NCBI RefSeq assembly: GCF_000002425.4
Contig: NC_037255.1
Location: 6,702,063 to 6,766,062, forward strand
Length of the DNA: 64,000 nucleotides
Reading direction: 5' to 3'
Origin: Physcomitrium patens
Taxonomy: Eukaryota > Streptophyta > Bryopsida > Funariales > Funariaceae
The notes below the pieces were generated by a model, which did not search any database, had not been told where the DNA came from, and saw nothing but the letters and a program-made list of their open reading frames with translations. The position numbers were made by a program, and so were the translations under genes. Shown here one piece after another: positions 11,940 to 24,415 of this stretch; positions within the stretch are counted from its first letter, which is position 1, and each line of letters opens with the position of its first letter.

Positions 11940-13885
11940 GCAATGCATCCTATTACTACTTATAATATTTGTTGGAACAATGTTGAAAATGAGTTACTCT
12001 AGCTACAATAGGAACACTATAGTTGGAATCATGTGCAATATCTAGTAAAGATTATATTCTCTCCTTTGTTCCCTCACCTTGTTTTATAATAGAAGTGTGT
12101 TTAGGACCAAAAAATCACAAAGTCTTAACATTGTTGGATTCAAGAGTCTCAACTTATTTTATTGATGAAGACTTTGTCAAAAAATAAGATATATCATTAA
12201 TTAAGAAAATCAAACCCATGTATGTAGAAGTAATAGATGGACATTTATTATCTTCTGAAGATGTTACACATGAAATTATTCATGTAGAAGTAGCAAATAG
12301 TGGTCACAATAGTTTAATAATATTTAATGTAATTAATTTTCCTTCTAATCCAATTATTTTAGGATTATCATGGTTAGAAAAATATAACCCTCACATAGAT
12401 TAGATTTCTTGCAATCTCGATTTTTTCCATAGTTTAGTCCAAGGTTCTATTAGGCAAGTAGAAATCTATAAGTTTAGTATATCCAAACCTTTATTGGTAG
12501 GTACAAAAGCTTTTATGCATGCTGCAAATAAAGGGCCATCTTTTGTTATATATGCCATATCTATTCTTGATGGTGAGACAATATTAAGTGATATTCCTAA
12601 CCAATAGCAAGATTTCCAAGACGTTTTTGAAAAGAAAAATGTAGATATTCTTTTAAAGTATTATTTTTATGATTGTACCATCAATCTTCAAAAAGAAAAT
12701 CAACCACCATTTGGACCAATCTATAGTCTATCGCAAAATGAGTTGGCTATACTCAAAGATTACATTGATGAAAACTTGATTAAGAATTTTATATGCCATT
12801 TTAAATCTCCAGCTACTGCTCCTATCTTATTTGTGAAGAAAAAAGACAGATCTCTACAAATGTGTATGGATTATCAAGGACTTAACAAGATTACCATCAA
12901 AAATAAGTATCCTCTATCTTTTATTTCATGATTTCTTGATCAAGTAAATTAAGCAAAGATTTATACAAAAATAGATCTATGAGGAGCATATAATTTGGTC
13001 CTCATTAAAGAAAGAGATGAATAAAAAATTATTTTTTAAACTAGATACGGATATTTTGAATATAATGTCATGCCTTTTAGACTGATGAATGTACTAATTA
13101 CTTTCCAACATCTAATGAATGTTGTCTCTCGTAAATTTCTTGATGATTTTATCATTTGTTATTTGAATGATATTTTATTCTATTCTAAGAATACAAAAGA
13201 GCATGAAGTTCATGTTTGTTGTGTATTACAAAAACTAAGAGATATAGGATTACATGCAAAGATAAAAAAAAATGTGTATTCTACGCTACTCAAGTTAATT
13301 TTTTGGGATATATTATTTTCAATAAAGGCCTTATAATAGATCCAAAGAAGGTCTAAATTATCATGGATTGAAAGATTCCAAAAATAATAAAAGTTGTATA
13401 ATTCTTTTTGAGCTTTACCAATTATTACCAAATCTTTATTAAGAACTTTTTTCAAGTTGTAGCTCTACTTACACATTTGACTTGTAAAGACAAACTTAAG
13501 TGGATTAAAGAAGCCAAAGCATCATTTATTGCTTTAAAGAAGGAATTTACTTTTGTATCAACTTTATATTGCATCAACTTTTTTAAGGCATTCTTTATCA
13601 AAAAAAATGCATCAAACTTTGCTTTACGTGCAGTATTGTCATTAATGGAAATAAATGATAAACTCCATGCAGTAGCTTTCTATTTCAAGAAATTTTCAGC
13701 AATCGAGATTAACTATGAGATCCAAGATAAAGAACTTTTTGCAATTGTAGATTCATTTCAAGAATGGCATCATTATCTAGAAGGCGCTTCAAGTCCAATC
13801 ACAATATATACAAATCACAAGAACCTTGAGTATTTCATGTTGGCACGTGTTTTGAATTGTCACCAAGCCCATTGGAGCATGTTAT
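11940..13885 (+). pseudogene. Ty3/gypsy element D: protease, RT and RNase H relic
   Basis: Plus-strand pieces in gypsy order. A gag/pro junction resembling that of element B lies near 11990. The protease block DSRVSTYFID (family: DSGA-x-x-FI) is near 12150. RT lies at 12743-13340 (fingers block [16 protein letters not shown], then MPFRL, then YLND in place of YLDD). RNase H is at 13560-13880 (NASNFALRAVLS in place of DAS-FALGAVLS). Several stops interrupt it. The catalytic Asp-to-Asn changes fit GAT to AAT mutation. The frame stops abruptly at 13880, where another segment is inserted, and the integrase resumes at about 16740. Confidence 0.85.
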
Positions 13886-16735
13886 GAGTCATCAAATTGA
13901 CTCACTTATTATTTTAGGATTAAAATATGTATTTAAAATTCTTTAAATCATAATATATAATAAGTAGTGTAGAAATCCTTAGAAAAATAGAAAATTAGAA
14001 TGTTAGTGGTAGAAATGGAGTCTTAGTAAGTCTTGGAGGTAATTATCTTTGTTGGTTTAGTATTTTTATTCATCGTTGAATATTAAGGTTTATTATTAAG
14101 ATAAATGTTTATATTGGTCTTCTATCTATATGTGCTACTTATAAAAACTATAAATGTTAGTAGTAAGAAGAAGCATGAGAAAGAACCTCATGTCATTTTA
14201 GTTATTGATATTAAAAATAAGATTTATGGTGGATTTAAATTAATTTTTATTATTATTAAAAACCACGAAGGTAGGAAAATGTAGCCTTATATGGATATTA
14301 GCATTATAGAAATATTATAGAATTTTTCAAAATTTATTTAGAATTTTTTAGGAATTTTTAGAGTAATTTTCAAGATCTTTGTAAAAATAAATTTTATCAC
14401 TTTGGGAGCCTTTATAAAGAAATGGAGCAAGATTTGAAGGCCACATGAGGTTCTTAGGATAATTGGATGTTTTTGAATACCATGGTGAGGTCAAAATTAC
14501 AAAAATGTTGGTCCTTCTAGTAGAAAATAGGAGGACTAGTAGCTAATATAGTCCATGTAGAAAGCGAAGTGCACAAGTTCCATATTGGTTGTAGCGCCTT
14601 GAAGGTAGTTAGGAGGATAAGACTAATGCCTCGTGGCATCTCTTAGAAACCATTATATACTACATGTGAACCTTGGTGAGGCTCGAATCCTTGATCTATA
14701 AGCAAGTTAAGTTTGAGATAAAATATTTTTACTTTACTTTTCAATTATTTACTTCATAACTTTAAAACTTCATAATTTACTCAAAATAATTTGGATTTAC
14801 ATGTTTCTTATGTCATTGGAAAGATATACTTTTTTCATCTAAAATTATATTTTTTATTTTTTAATTTTATTTTATACGAGGTAAAAATATATTGAACAGA
14901 CTGTAACTTAGTTTTCAATGTTATGATTGCTTCATGTCATTTATTTCAATTGCTTTGTGGTTATTCTTTTTTTTTTTTTTTTTTCTTATTTCATTCCACA
15001 CCACCAATTACAAAAAACTCTCAATTGAGGCCATCTTATAACTTGGGTTGAAGAGTAAAAATTTACACTGATACATGTCATTATCAAGATTTGATTTCAA
15101 GATCTCATATCGACATGGAAAATAACAAGGTTTATTAGATACTCTTATTTTATACCAAAAGAAAGAGATGTATCTTTTGATCAATAAAGAAAAACTTCTT
15201 GAAGCTAGATCATTTTGATCTTCTAGAAATAAAATTAACAATGATTATTGATTCGATCTTTGTCAAAAAAATTCAATGAAGTATGTCCTATGATCCTCTT
15301 ATTTATGATATCAAGAATCTTTCTTTTGAATCTTATGATGTTTCAAAGTTCAAGTTAGGGAACAATCTTTTCTATTTCAAAAGACACCTAAATGTTTCAA
15401 AAAGAAAAGAATATTGTGACGATATAATATGACTATATAATGAAACTATAATTAAAATTGAATTTTTAATTAATATCTAATTATCTTGATTCAATAATGA
15501 TTCAAGGTATCTAAACATGGATTTTATAAAAGCCTCTTAGTTTATATTCTTATCTTAATAGATAGTAGGTTGAAGGTTGGTTAATACTTTTACTTTCTAG
15601 GCTATAGAGACTTTTTTACTACCTTAGAAAGATCATAACTTAATAAAATTAGATTAGAAGAAATAAATAATTAATATGGTTGATACTAAGATTAAGTTGA
15701 GGGTAGGGTTGGGCTAAAAAATCTTTAAGATAGGTTAAATTGATACTTAAGGATCGACCATTTGTGAATTAGGATTGAAATCAAACCTTTGGCTACTAAA
15801 ATGATTCCTTAGGAAAAAATAGGATTTCATTTGAAGATCAAAGATTAGGATTTGTGAGTTAGGTTGGAGCTTGTTTTAAAAGTATAAGGTTGGTTTTGGT
15901 AGGATTTATTTGGGTTTTGCAATTATTATTCAAAATTAGGATTTGTATTGGCAACTTCAGATTTATGCAATGCAATTAAGGCTAGCACTCTCAGCTAGTT
16001 CATAAAATTGGAATCACATTTATAGTTCAAATTTTGAAAGTGTTTGTTTCATTAGGTGTGCTAAGTGTATGTAAAATTTTGTGATAATCGAACAATGGAA
16101 TTAAGAGATATTTGGATTTTGATACAAGAACATATCGAAAGTTGGCAGTTTGGGGTTGGGTAGGGTCTCTATAATATTTGAAGTTTTACTAATTAAATTA
16201 AGGTAAAATTTGGCATGGTATTAGAAGATTTAAAGATCAAGCTATTTATTAATTTTGAATTAAAATTAATGGTTGGAAAAAGAGAAATCATTGCTGAAAT
16301 ATTTGCATCAACTTTCAAGTTAGCAGCTAAGTAACATCAATGTGGTTTTTGGGCATTTTTCACAATCTATGACTTGGATTGGAATAAATTCTTACTAAGT
16401 GCAGAAAAGACTTATAGTGGCATTTGTGTGCAAAATTTTGCTCTAACTAAACAGTTGGATCCTGAGCTACAATTTGCTAAAGCTTGCTAATTATGATTAA
16501 GATTTACAAAAAAAAATTGAAATTATCTAATTATTGAAGTAATAAGGCAATTGGAATTTATGTATAGTTGAGATTACTAAGAAGAATATTTTTGAGCACT
16601 TTATATTGAATTTAAGTACTTTTGAATTAAAATTAAAATTAAAATTGCATTCTTCTTATAAGGATAAAATATATTAGGATTTTTTTGGATATTTCTAAAA
16701 TACAATCCCACCTTCTATAGCCAGATGCTCTGTGC
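13880..16735 (+). mobile_element. Insertion inside gypsy D pol; contains a family E-like segment
   Basis: The RNase H reading of element D breaks at 13880 just before a TGTTATGAGTC start, and its integrase zinc-finger region resumes near 16740, so about 2.85 kb has been inserted. The part 15600-16720 is the inverted counterpart of 51540-52640. Its end resembles the family E end (agatgctctgtgcattcc). I see no coding region in it. A clear target duplication was not found, so both ends are approximate. Confidence 0.5.
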
Positions 16736-16739
16736 ATTC

Positions 16740-18090
16740 CAAAATAAAAAGATACGTAATACAACAATGTTTGCATGTTCTTCAAGCATATAATGACTTT
16801 TCAGCAGCATGATATTTTGATATAACAAGACTTTAGAGCTTATATCTAGAGATTTTTGGTGGCTACAAATATAAAAGGTTATAAAAGACTTTGTTCAATC
16901 ATGTGAGATTTATTTAAGATCAAAAAATTCTTATCATAAATCCTATGGACTTCTCCAACCATTGTCTATACCCGAACAATCATAGTCTTTCATTTCTATG
17001 GATTTTATTATAGATCTTCTAAATTTAAGTTCATATGATTTTACATTTGTAATCATAGATCTCTTCACCAAAATGGCACATTTTATACCATGTACAAAAT
17101 CTATTTCAAGTGAAAAAATAGCTAAGCTTTTTTTTGACAATATCTATTTCTATTATGGATTGCTAAAGGATATTGTACTGGATAAGGAGACTCAATTTGT
17201 ATCAAGATTTTAGAGAATTATATTCAAGATTTTAAAGGTGGATATAAAGCTCTCTTTGACTGTTCATCTTCAATCTAATGGGCAAACAAAGCAGGTGAAT
17301 TAAGTTCTGGAGCAGTATTTATAGTGTACTATTAACTATCATTAAGATGATTGGACAACTCTTTTACCATTGGTAGAGTTTGCATATAATAATTTGGTAT
17401 ATTCTTCTATTTAACAAATATCTTTCTTTGCCAATTATAATTATCATCCATGACTTGATACTTTTGACTTTTTAAAAGTTGATAATCTTGTGTTGGAAGA
17501 TTTAGCAAATTATTTGTTAGAGCTACAATTAAAGACATAATTAAAGGAAGCTCAAGAACAACAAAAGACTAACGTACATACCTATTACAAAGAGCAATCA
17601 TAATTCAATGTAAGTGATAAAATATATTTACTTTGTCATAATATTAAGACTACTCATCTTTGTGATAAGTTGGACTATTGTAAGATAAAATCTTTTTCTA
17701 TTTGTGAATAAATCAATTATATTGTTTATTGATTACATCTACTTGAGTCTATAAAGATCTACCTTGTATTTCACGTGTCCCTTTTTAAGCTGTATAAGAC
17801 AATGAATACCTCAAAAAGAAGATAAATACAACTTCTTCATATAGAAGTAGATAATAATCAAGAATTTGAGGTAGAAGAAGTCTTAGAATCAAGGCGATAC
17901 TGCAATAGGTTAGAATATTTTGTTCATTAGCGTGGATATGATACTAGGAAATTCACATAGGAGCCATCAAAGAATCTTGTAAATGTAATAAAGAATATTT
18001 AGGTCTTTCATCAACAACATTTTTGAAAACTAAAATAAAGAATTGTAAAGATCCATGAAAGATGATGACTGCTCATCATTCCTAGAAGAG
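16740..18090 (+). pseudogene. Ty3/gypsy element D integrase relic
   Basis: Plus-strand reading shows the zinc-binding end (LQAYNDFSAA then an FGGY block, family: HDSP-GH then FWWP) near 16785-16870. The core follows with SMDFIIDL at about 16995, FVIIDLFTKMAHFIPC, and VLDKETQF near 17180. A NGQTKQVN block lies near 17278, where the catalytic Glu is replaced by Lys. The C-terminal part runs to a purine-rich tract (agaagagaggg) immediately before the LTR at 18098. Many stops are present; the element is dead. Confidence 0.85.
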
Positions 18091-18097
18091 AGGGTAA

Positions 18098-20040
18098 TGT
18101 CAAGGACATATACATTTATTCCAATAATTATTTATATGATTAGGTAGAAGTAAGTAAATATAGATTAATTTCATAAAGTCCTCTAGAGAAGCTTCTTAGA
18201 AGCTTTATAGACATGATTTTGACTTTAAATATATTTGTAGAATAGTAACTTGGCCAACAAGTTAATCATGTATTAGTAGGTTGTAGAATAAATTAACTTT
18301 GTGTAGTAGCTTGTGAAATAAGCTAATTATGTGGCGCATACATAGATAACTTACCTTACAAATTAAGACACATGGATAAAAAAATCAACACATGTTAGAG
18401 ATCTTATAGAATATCGCCATGTAGCTCCTACTTAGAAAGAATATATGGAGGCAAGAATGAAGCCTTTTTCATTCTTGTCAACGCTGTCGTGTTGTAAAAA
18501 TATATATGGTATAAAAAATATAAAATAATGTGTTGAAATAAAAGAATCAAGATTAGAAGAAGAAAGAAAGAAGAAAGAAAAGAATTGTGGTTATAACCAC
18601 AATATCTTGGATTTTTACTGCATCTTGTTACAAGCTCAGGGATGATAGGTAGGCCGAACTGCTAATTTCCTGCTTAAACTCCCATTAGCAGTACCAAGTC
18701 ATGAAGCCATGGCTTTCTATAGTGAAGTCAAGTGGGTTTGGACCCGCGTCAGCTTCAAAATAGCTAACAACTTATACCACATAAGCTTCTCTGACTTGGT
18801 AGTGTAAGTTGTAGTTCCCTTTCTTTTATCCTTAATCTAGTCTAAACTGCTTTATTCTACTTATTAGATTTTCTTCTATGAAGTTTAGATCTAATTTACT
18901 TATGTTTTTCTTCTACATTAGGTCTGAACCTAATGGTTGTGGGCTGAAATTAGAAGAGAAGTATAGTAGAAAGTAGATAGTAAAAATGTAGAATGAAAAT
19001 CTATTTTTAAAATTGGATTTTTCCAAGTTAGTCAAAGGGATAAGGATGAAGAGGTGGAAAGATATGGGATAAGGTTCCTTTTGACCAAAAAGGAAGGAAG
19101 ACTTGGAGGAAATCACGAAAAATGGACAAAACTCAAGATATAAAGAAGAGGAAGAAGAGCAGAGGAGGGAAGAAGGAGGATTTCAGTAGAACATTTTTGT
19201 GTGTAGAATGAGTTAGGAGAGGATTTTGAATGCGAGTATTTGTGGGTTTGTAGTAGACAAAGTGAAAAACAATTAGAGACAAATCTCATGTGATTTGATT
19301 AAGTATCAAGGGAGATATGGGTCGTCGAAGTTGCGGGTGTCTAAGACTAGGGCAGTGAGGATTAGTGAATTTCGGGGCCTTGGTTCTTAGTGACCACTTG
19401 GACTTTTAAGGCGAAATTTGTTGGGTTTTGTTTCTAATAAAGTTAAGAATACTGTATCCAAATCTCAAGTCCATACAACCTGTGAGCTAGGAGATACGAA
19501 GAAATGAGAGAGAAGGGGTGCAGAATTTATAGCTGCAGGGGGGGGGGGAACTTTGAAAGCTTGGTTCTCTTAGAGTACTTAACCTTTTTCAAAATTTCTT
19601 TTTGGGTTTGATTTCTTATCTTGTCTACTCTAACATATCCAAAACTGACTTTCATATATACTCTAGTTTAGGAGTTAAGGGGAATAATAAATTCGGAATT
19701 TTGAAGGCAGTGGGAGGAAAGAATATGTAGTGGATTTTTAGGGTCTTTAGGGTCTGATTTTAGGATTTGGATATGTTAAACGACGTCAAACTCTTCCTTG
19801 GTCATTTAGTTGCAAAAATGACCTGGTGTTTTCTATAGCAAGACCTCTGAACACGACAATGCCTTTTTAGTTCTTAGTCTTGTTTCAAGACTTTTTAGTC
19901 TTCTTGTTTTTGGCAATAGCTATTCTAGTTCAATTTTATATCATCTTTGAGTGATTTTCTAATTTCTTTCAATGATACAAGAGTGTATTGAGGATTTTCT
20001 TTCTTCGAGATTTATGTCCTTCATAATTGAATGCCTTTAG
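18098..20040 (+). mobile_element. 3' LTR of gypsy D, with a 1.37 kb insertion
   Basis: It begins TGTCAAGGACATATACATTT directly after a polypurine tract and matches the LTR copies starting at 43986 and, in part, at 49970. TATA-like atatatgg is at 18441. A perfect-looking hairpin lies at 18450-18479 (arms GGCAAGAATGAA and TTCATTCTTGTC, 6-nt loop). The LTR is interrupted at 18485-19858 and resumes with the U5 block shared with 360-500 and 45780-45930. The right end is approximate. Confidence 0.75.
18485..19858. mobile_element. Insertion with 9-bp inverted termini TGTCGTGTT / AACACGACA
   Basis: This 1374-bp segment interrupts the family D LTR. It starts TGTCGTGTT and ends AACACGACA, perfect inverted repeats that also fit the TG...CA ends of an LTR. 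The flanks are acgc and atgcc, so a target duplication is not convincing; caacgc/caatgc just overlapping the ends is possible. It is less AT-rich than its surroundings and has no open frame worth noting. A solo LTR or a non-autonomous inverted-repeat element are the main options. Its first ~60 bp resemble the start of the insertion at 44300. Confidence 0.55.
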
Positions 20041-20049
20041 CTTTGAAGT

Positions 20050-22907
20050 AAGAACCAAGCTTACTATTCAAGAATTTAGTACTTTGATCAATGAAAAAAA
20101 AAAAAAAAAATCTTTCTTCTAATTCTTTTTTATGCCTCTATTTTTCAAGTCTAATGAGTAATATGTATTTGGTCATTAGATTAAGGACATGCAACGCTAC
20201 AATAGGTAGAATATTCATCAATGTAAATAATTAACCATTTTTTGCCACCAAAGCTAGTTATATTGGAATAATCAAGGTCAAATACTATTACATTTAAAAT
20301 ACCATTAGTATGCTTGTACATATATAAGAAAGGGCTTTAATAATAATTTATAATTTACATATAGTTTTTTTTTTCTTTAATATTATTCATTTATTTTGCC
20401 TTATGTATTATATGCATTGAAGCATATACTAATACTTAATGTCATTAAATAAGTATATAATATTGGAGTAGAGAGAATTTGCCTCAAGAAAGAGCTGGGC
20501 TTCTAGCTGCCACTAAATGCTCAATCAAGTCTAAGATATAAAAGTACCAAGTTTATATATATAATATTTTCTCTTTTAGGGCAATTATATCAATACATAA
20601 GCCCAAGTACCAAGAAAACATCCAAATGTATGATAAAGTATCTTAAAACCTTATATATCCTTATGAGAAATATTTTTCAAATTTCAACAACTCATATCTC
20701 ACGATCGGACCATCCAAAAAACCTTAAATTTTACATGAAGTACTAATATACTTTCGAAAACCACCACAAAAAAATTCAATTGCAAATTTGATACAGATCT
20801 TGAGATATCACCAAAACCCTAAAAGTAGCTTTAAACCTTAGCTTATATACACCAATGTGCTATTTTCTTCATATCTCACAAAATAAGTACTCAAATACCA
20901 TAAAACTTTAATCTGTAGCTTCTAAACCTAATAAGTCACACTTATGGAAATTTTGAGTCAAAAATTTGTCCAGAAACTCAAGATATGACTCCAACTATTA
21001 TTATCAACAAAATGACTCACTTATTGCTTTTGAATTACATGTGCTGTCTTAAATGCCGTATAACTCCTTCATCCAGACTTGGAATTCATTAAACAATATA
21101 TGTAAAGTATAGCGAAAAAAGTGTTTTCTCCAATTCCAGTTGCCGATCTTTCTTTTCTCTCTGTATGCATATATTATGCTTCAAAGAGTGACAATAGGTA
21201 CAAATTTGACACCTTAATTTTGAACACCTATATCTCTTTCATAAAAACTCGAAATCACACAAACTCTTCACTCAAATTATACCCAAAATCCTGAACTTAC
21301 TGACCTTAGTCTTCAAAGCTCAAATTACTTTGAAAAAAAAACCCTAATCCCTAATAAGGCCTCAAACAGCCTCCTTGAAGCCATTGGGCATGCCCTTCAA
21401 TCAATAGGAATGAAGATCCTCATTCCTTGCCTTCATCCAACCATGCCTTGCTTTCATCCCTCCCAATATGCCTCCTACTAGTTAAAATTTTCTTCTTTAG
21501 GCTTTAATCTCGTGTCAAGGCTTCATACTAAACATTTAGGTACTATAATTTTTTTTGAAATGCTATAATTAAAAAAAATAAAATTCAAAATAAAGTTTCT
21601 GAAATCTACTCTCTTTAAATTAATTTATTAACCATCCTAACATACATCAAGACTTATGAACATATTATATGTTTTAACTAATTTTTACATACTATAAGCA
21701 ATTACAGTATGACAACGATTCAAAATAGATAAACTAAAAATTATCACAACTTCTTTAATTTCACAAGGTATAAGGTTAGTTTTATCAGTTAGCATACCTT
21801 GTACAAGAAAGTCACTTAAAGGCAAAATCTAATTGAATCCATTGACATAAAAATTAAATTTACAACCTTTCTTGCATAAAGTTATAATTGATAATAGAGT
21901 ATAGCATGTTCCAAAATCCAATGGACATCCTTAACAACCACAAGAATGCATTTTCTTACAGGATCTAAAATTATAAGATGCATCTCACTTGAGCCTTTTG
22001 ATTAACAATGTCATGCACTATTTGCCTATTTTACCATCAGCTTTAATATATTGATTCCTAGGATTAAAAAAAAAAAAAAAAAAAAAAACTCTAAAAAAAC
22101 TCTAAAAAAACTCTAAAAAAATCTGTAAAAAAAATTCTAAAAAAAATCTCTATAGATTCTCTATCCACGTATCAAAGATTATGTAATTTTTTTATTAAAA
22201 ATATCTTAGTAATAACTCCTAATGACTTGTGGATTTTAGCCAATACATCTCACATATCTTTTGTAATATTGCATTTGTGTATATGAATTAATTGCAAAAG
22301 CTTAACATTTAGTACAATTAATGCTTGTGCTTTTGCTTCTTTTGATTCTCATTTTAATTTTTTGTCAATATCCCTAGGATATTCTAATGTTCCATCTACG
22401 TGCATGTAGAGCTTGTGGATGCACATCAAGTGCTTCATAACAAATGCCCATGTGTCATAGTTTTCTTCATCTAATTGATTAATGTGATGATCTATTGAAG
22501 AAGATGCCATTGCCAAATACAATCAATGCAATAGCAACAAATAACTTTAAAAAAACAATTAAAAAAATGTTCTATAAAAGGTAATATTTGGAAAGTAGTA
22601 ATAGTATCAAGCTATATTTGAGCATAAGAAGCTTATTTTCATTGCCATCAACAAATAGAATTTAATTAAATAAATAAAAAAACAATATCAATGGCATTAA
22701 ACTCCAACAGAAATGAAACTCTAGCAGCTCCAGCATTCCAATAGTGCTCCTTGGCTCCAGCACTGTGGCAGCACTCTTGCACTCCAGCAACACTCTAGCA
22801 ATGCTCCAACAGCAACAAGGTTCCGGTAGCAAGTGGATCATCTAAAAGAAATATTCATCTAATTTTTTCATCCAAATTTTTGCCAAACGAATTTCATCTG
22901 CAGCCAA
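20050..22907 (-). pseudogene. Ty1/copia element F 5' half: gag and integrase relic
   Basis: On the minus strand near 20190-20290 a reading with SFGGKKWLIIYIDEYS matches the start of the copia integrase core (family: SxGGxxYFxxFIDDYSR). The rest up to 22907 is the expected place of gag but is decayed. The stretch 20500-21480 may be another inserted repeat. Near the primer site, 22700-22830 is a degenerate repeat rich in ctccag/gcaac. The segment pairs with the RT-RNase H half at 10270-11900, separated by gypsy D. Confidence 0.6.
22067..22150. repeat. Poly(A) run plus (actctaaaaaa)n
   Basis: About twenty A residues are followed by four or five copies of an 11-bp unit actctaaaaaa with slight changes. 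It could be expansion from an old poly(A) tail or simple slippage. Confidence 0.9.
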
Positions 22908-22920
22908 GGTTCTGAAACCA
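22908..22920 (-). other. Copia F primer-binding site
   Basis: On the minus strand TGGTTTCAGAACC directly follows the LTR end. It differs at two positions from TGGTATCAGAGCC, the usual plant copia primer site complementary to the initiator tRNA-Met 3' end. Confidence 0.75.
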
Positions 22921-23057
22921 TGTTACCAAAACCGAATGAATGTCACTTTGTTGCAAACTAGAATGTGGCAGAAACCAGAGAGACAGTAACTCTGAGATCT
23001 TTGTTATGTGCTGGGTAAGTCATAGCTTTTAGTACATAAAATATGAGATATTCAATA
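22921..23057 (-). mobile_element. 5' LTR of Ty1/copia element F
   Basis: This is the partner of 10133-10269, the same 137 bp long, ending on the minus strand in TTTTGGTAACA right before the primer-binding site. Its other end runs into a (TA)n microsatellite at 23058. The flank catat at 10128 and tatat at 23058 could be the target duplication, but the microsatellite makes this uncertain. The right-hand copy keeps more G/C than the left-hand one. Confidence 0.75.
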
Positions 23058-23082
23058 TATATATATATATATATATATACAT
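23056..23082. repeat. (TA)n microsatellite at the copia LTR edge
   Basis: About twelve TA dinucleotides begin exactly where the LTR ends. Confidence 0.9.
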
Positions 23083-23099
23083 ACAAACATAAATACAAA

Positions 23100-24064
23100 C
23101 ACAGGTTTAGGAAATAATATGTTGACTCTTACAAGTCTTGGCGCATGCACAGATTAAGGTGGTAGTATGCACGTCGAAGTATAACAATAATCCCTAAACG
23201 TCTGCCATGATCAACGAGTACTCATTTTCCTGTTGTAAGACCGAAGTTAGTGGTAAGCAGCAAAACTTTCGTACCCATTTTTATTGATTGCCACTGCCTA
23301 AACTCGGGCTTGGCCATAAATGCGATAGAGACATCAGCACAGCACTTTTAAGCTCATACAATCAGATTGAATCCCTATTCTCTATTTCACTTGGAATTGA
23401 CTTTCCTGAAGGTGAGGGTTGACTTGCTGATGGATTTGACTCATTGTTGTACAGGATGGCTGAGTTTTTATAAGGCCCTCCTTCTACTCACTGATCAACT
23501 CAAGCTCTCGGCTTCTCGAACCACGGAGGCGCTCAGCGGCGGTGTTTTACGTGCCGTCCTCCACTTTGTAGCAATCTAGCAATGGAATCTACCGTCATCT
23601 GTACTAGTGCTCAACGTATAGGTTGTGAACCATGCTGTCTGTCAAGTTGTGAGTGTGTGTAACTGAAGTTGCGTAGAACCAGTCATCGATCTGCAGGTAC
23701 TTGGACGGATTAATGCGTCAGTTCGCACATCGCCGTTGATCGTTAAAAGCGATTGAATCTCTCTACTCGTCTCTGTACAGCGTCTAGAATTAACGGACGG
23801 TGACGATCGAGGTAAGGACTCAGTTCCATTCAGGGTTTGAGTTGAAAATCGAGAAGGTCTGCTTTGCCGGTGCTCAGTTTCACTGGCTTGGAAGTGGCAG
23901 TTATACATACAGAGTTTTTTGGACTGTCCACGCAGCGCAGGTGGATTTGAAGAAACACACCGGTTTGGGTGGTGAATCGAAACTTAGTCGAGAGGAACTG
24001 GGATGTCAATAGTCTCTCTTTGTCGCTGACGAGTCCGAGAGCACCCTCCTAAGTTGGAGAAATC
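23100..24064 (+). other. Upstream region of the ERF gene
   Basis: Base composition becomes balanced at about 23105. Short open frames in several phases show no motif. This is most likely promoter and 5' untranslated sequence of the ERF gene. No unmistakable TATA box was found. Confidence 0.4.
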
Positions 24065-24415
24065 ATGAATTACGGTACCATCTCTGGTTCTGCAGAGGCA
24101 GTCGTGAACGACGTGCGAGATAGTTGTAATACATCCGGGTGGTCCTTCCAGAGCTACCATGTCGATGATGATCGCCGAAGCTACGGGCATTCAGCACACT
24201 TGCTCACACGTGACCAAGCTCTTCGGTATGATGGCATAAAGTCGTCCACACATGAACTGAGTGCGGTATCGATCGTGATTACACCAGCGACTACGTCGTC
24301 AACGACATCGGCGGGTTGCCGTTCTCCACGTCCTCTCGCCACATTAACGTTGCCAGGACGATACCCGAAAGTTGATGCTTGGAGACCTCGATGCTTGCAT
24401 GTTGCTGGACTCTAA
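24065..24415 (+). CDS. Candidate first exon of the ERF gene, or overlapping upstream ORF
   Basis: This open frame (ATG at 24065, 116 codons) overlaps the ERF start at 24375 in another phase. Its first 67 codons look protein-like (Ser/Asp/Tyr-rich). A donor at 24266 (gcg|gtatcg) and an acceptor at 24356 (gttgccag|gacg) would define a 91-bp intron. That splice joins codon 67 in phase to the ERF frame, which is open from 24348, and would give a 408-residue protein. If unspliced, it would be a long upstream ORF overlapping the ERF start and likely to lower its translation. The sequence alone does not decide between these. Confidence 0.45.
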   Translation: MNYGTISGSAEAVVNDVRDSCNTSGWSFQSYHVDDDRRSYGHSAHLLTRDQALRYDGIKSSTHELSAVSIVITPATTSSTTSAGCRSPRPLATLTLPGRYPKVDAWRPRCLHVAGL

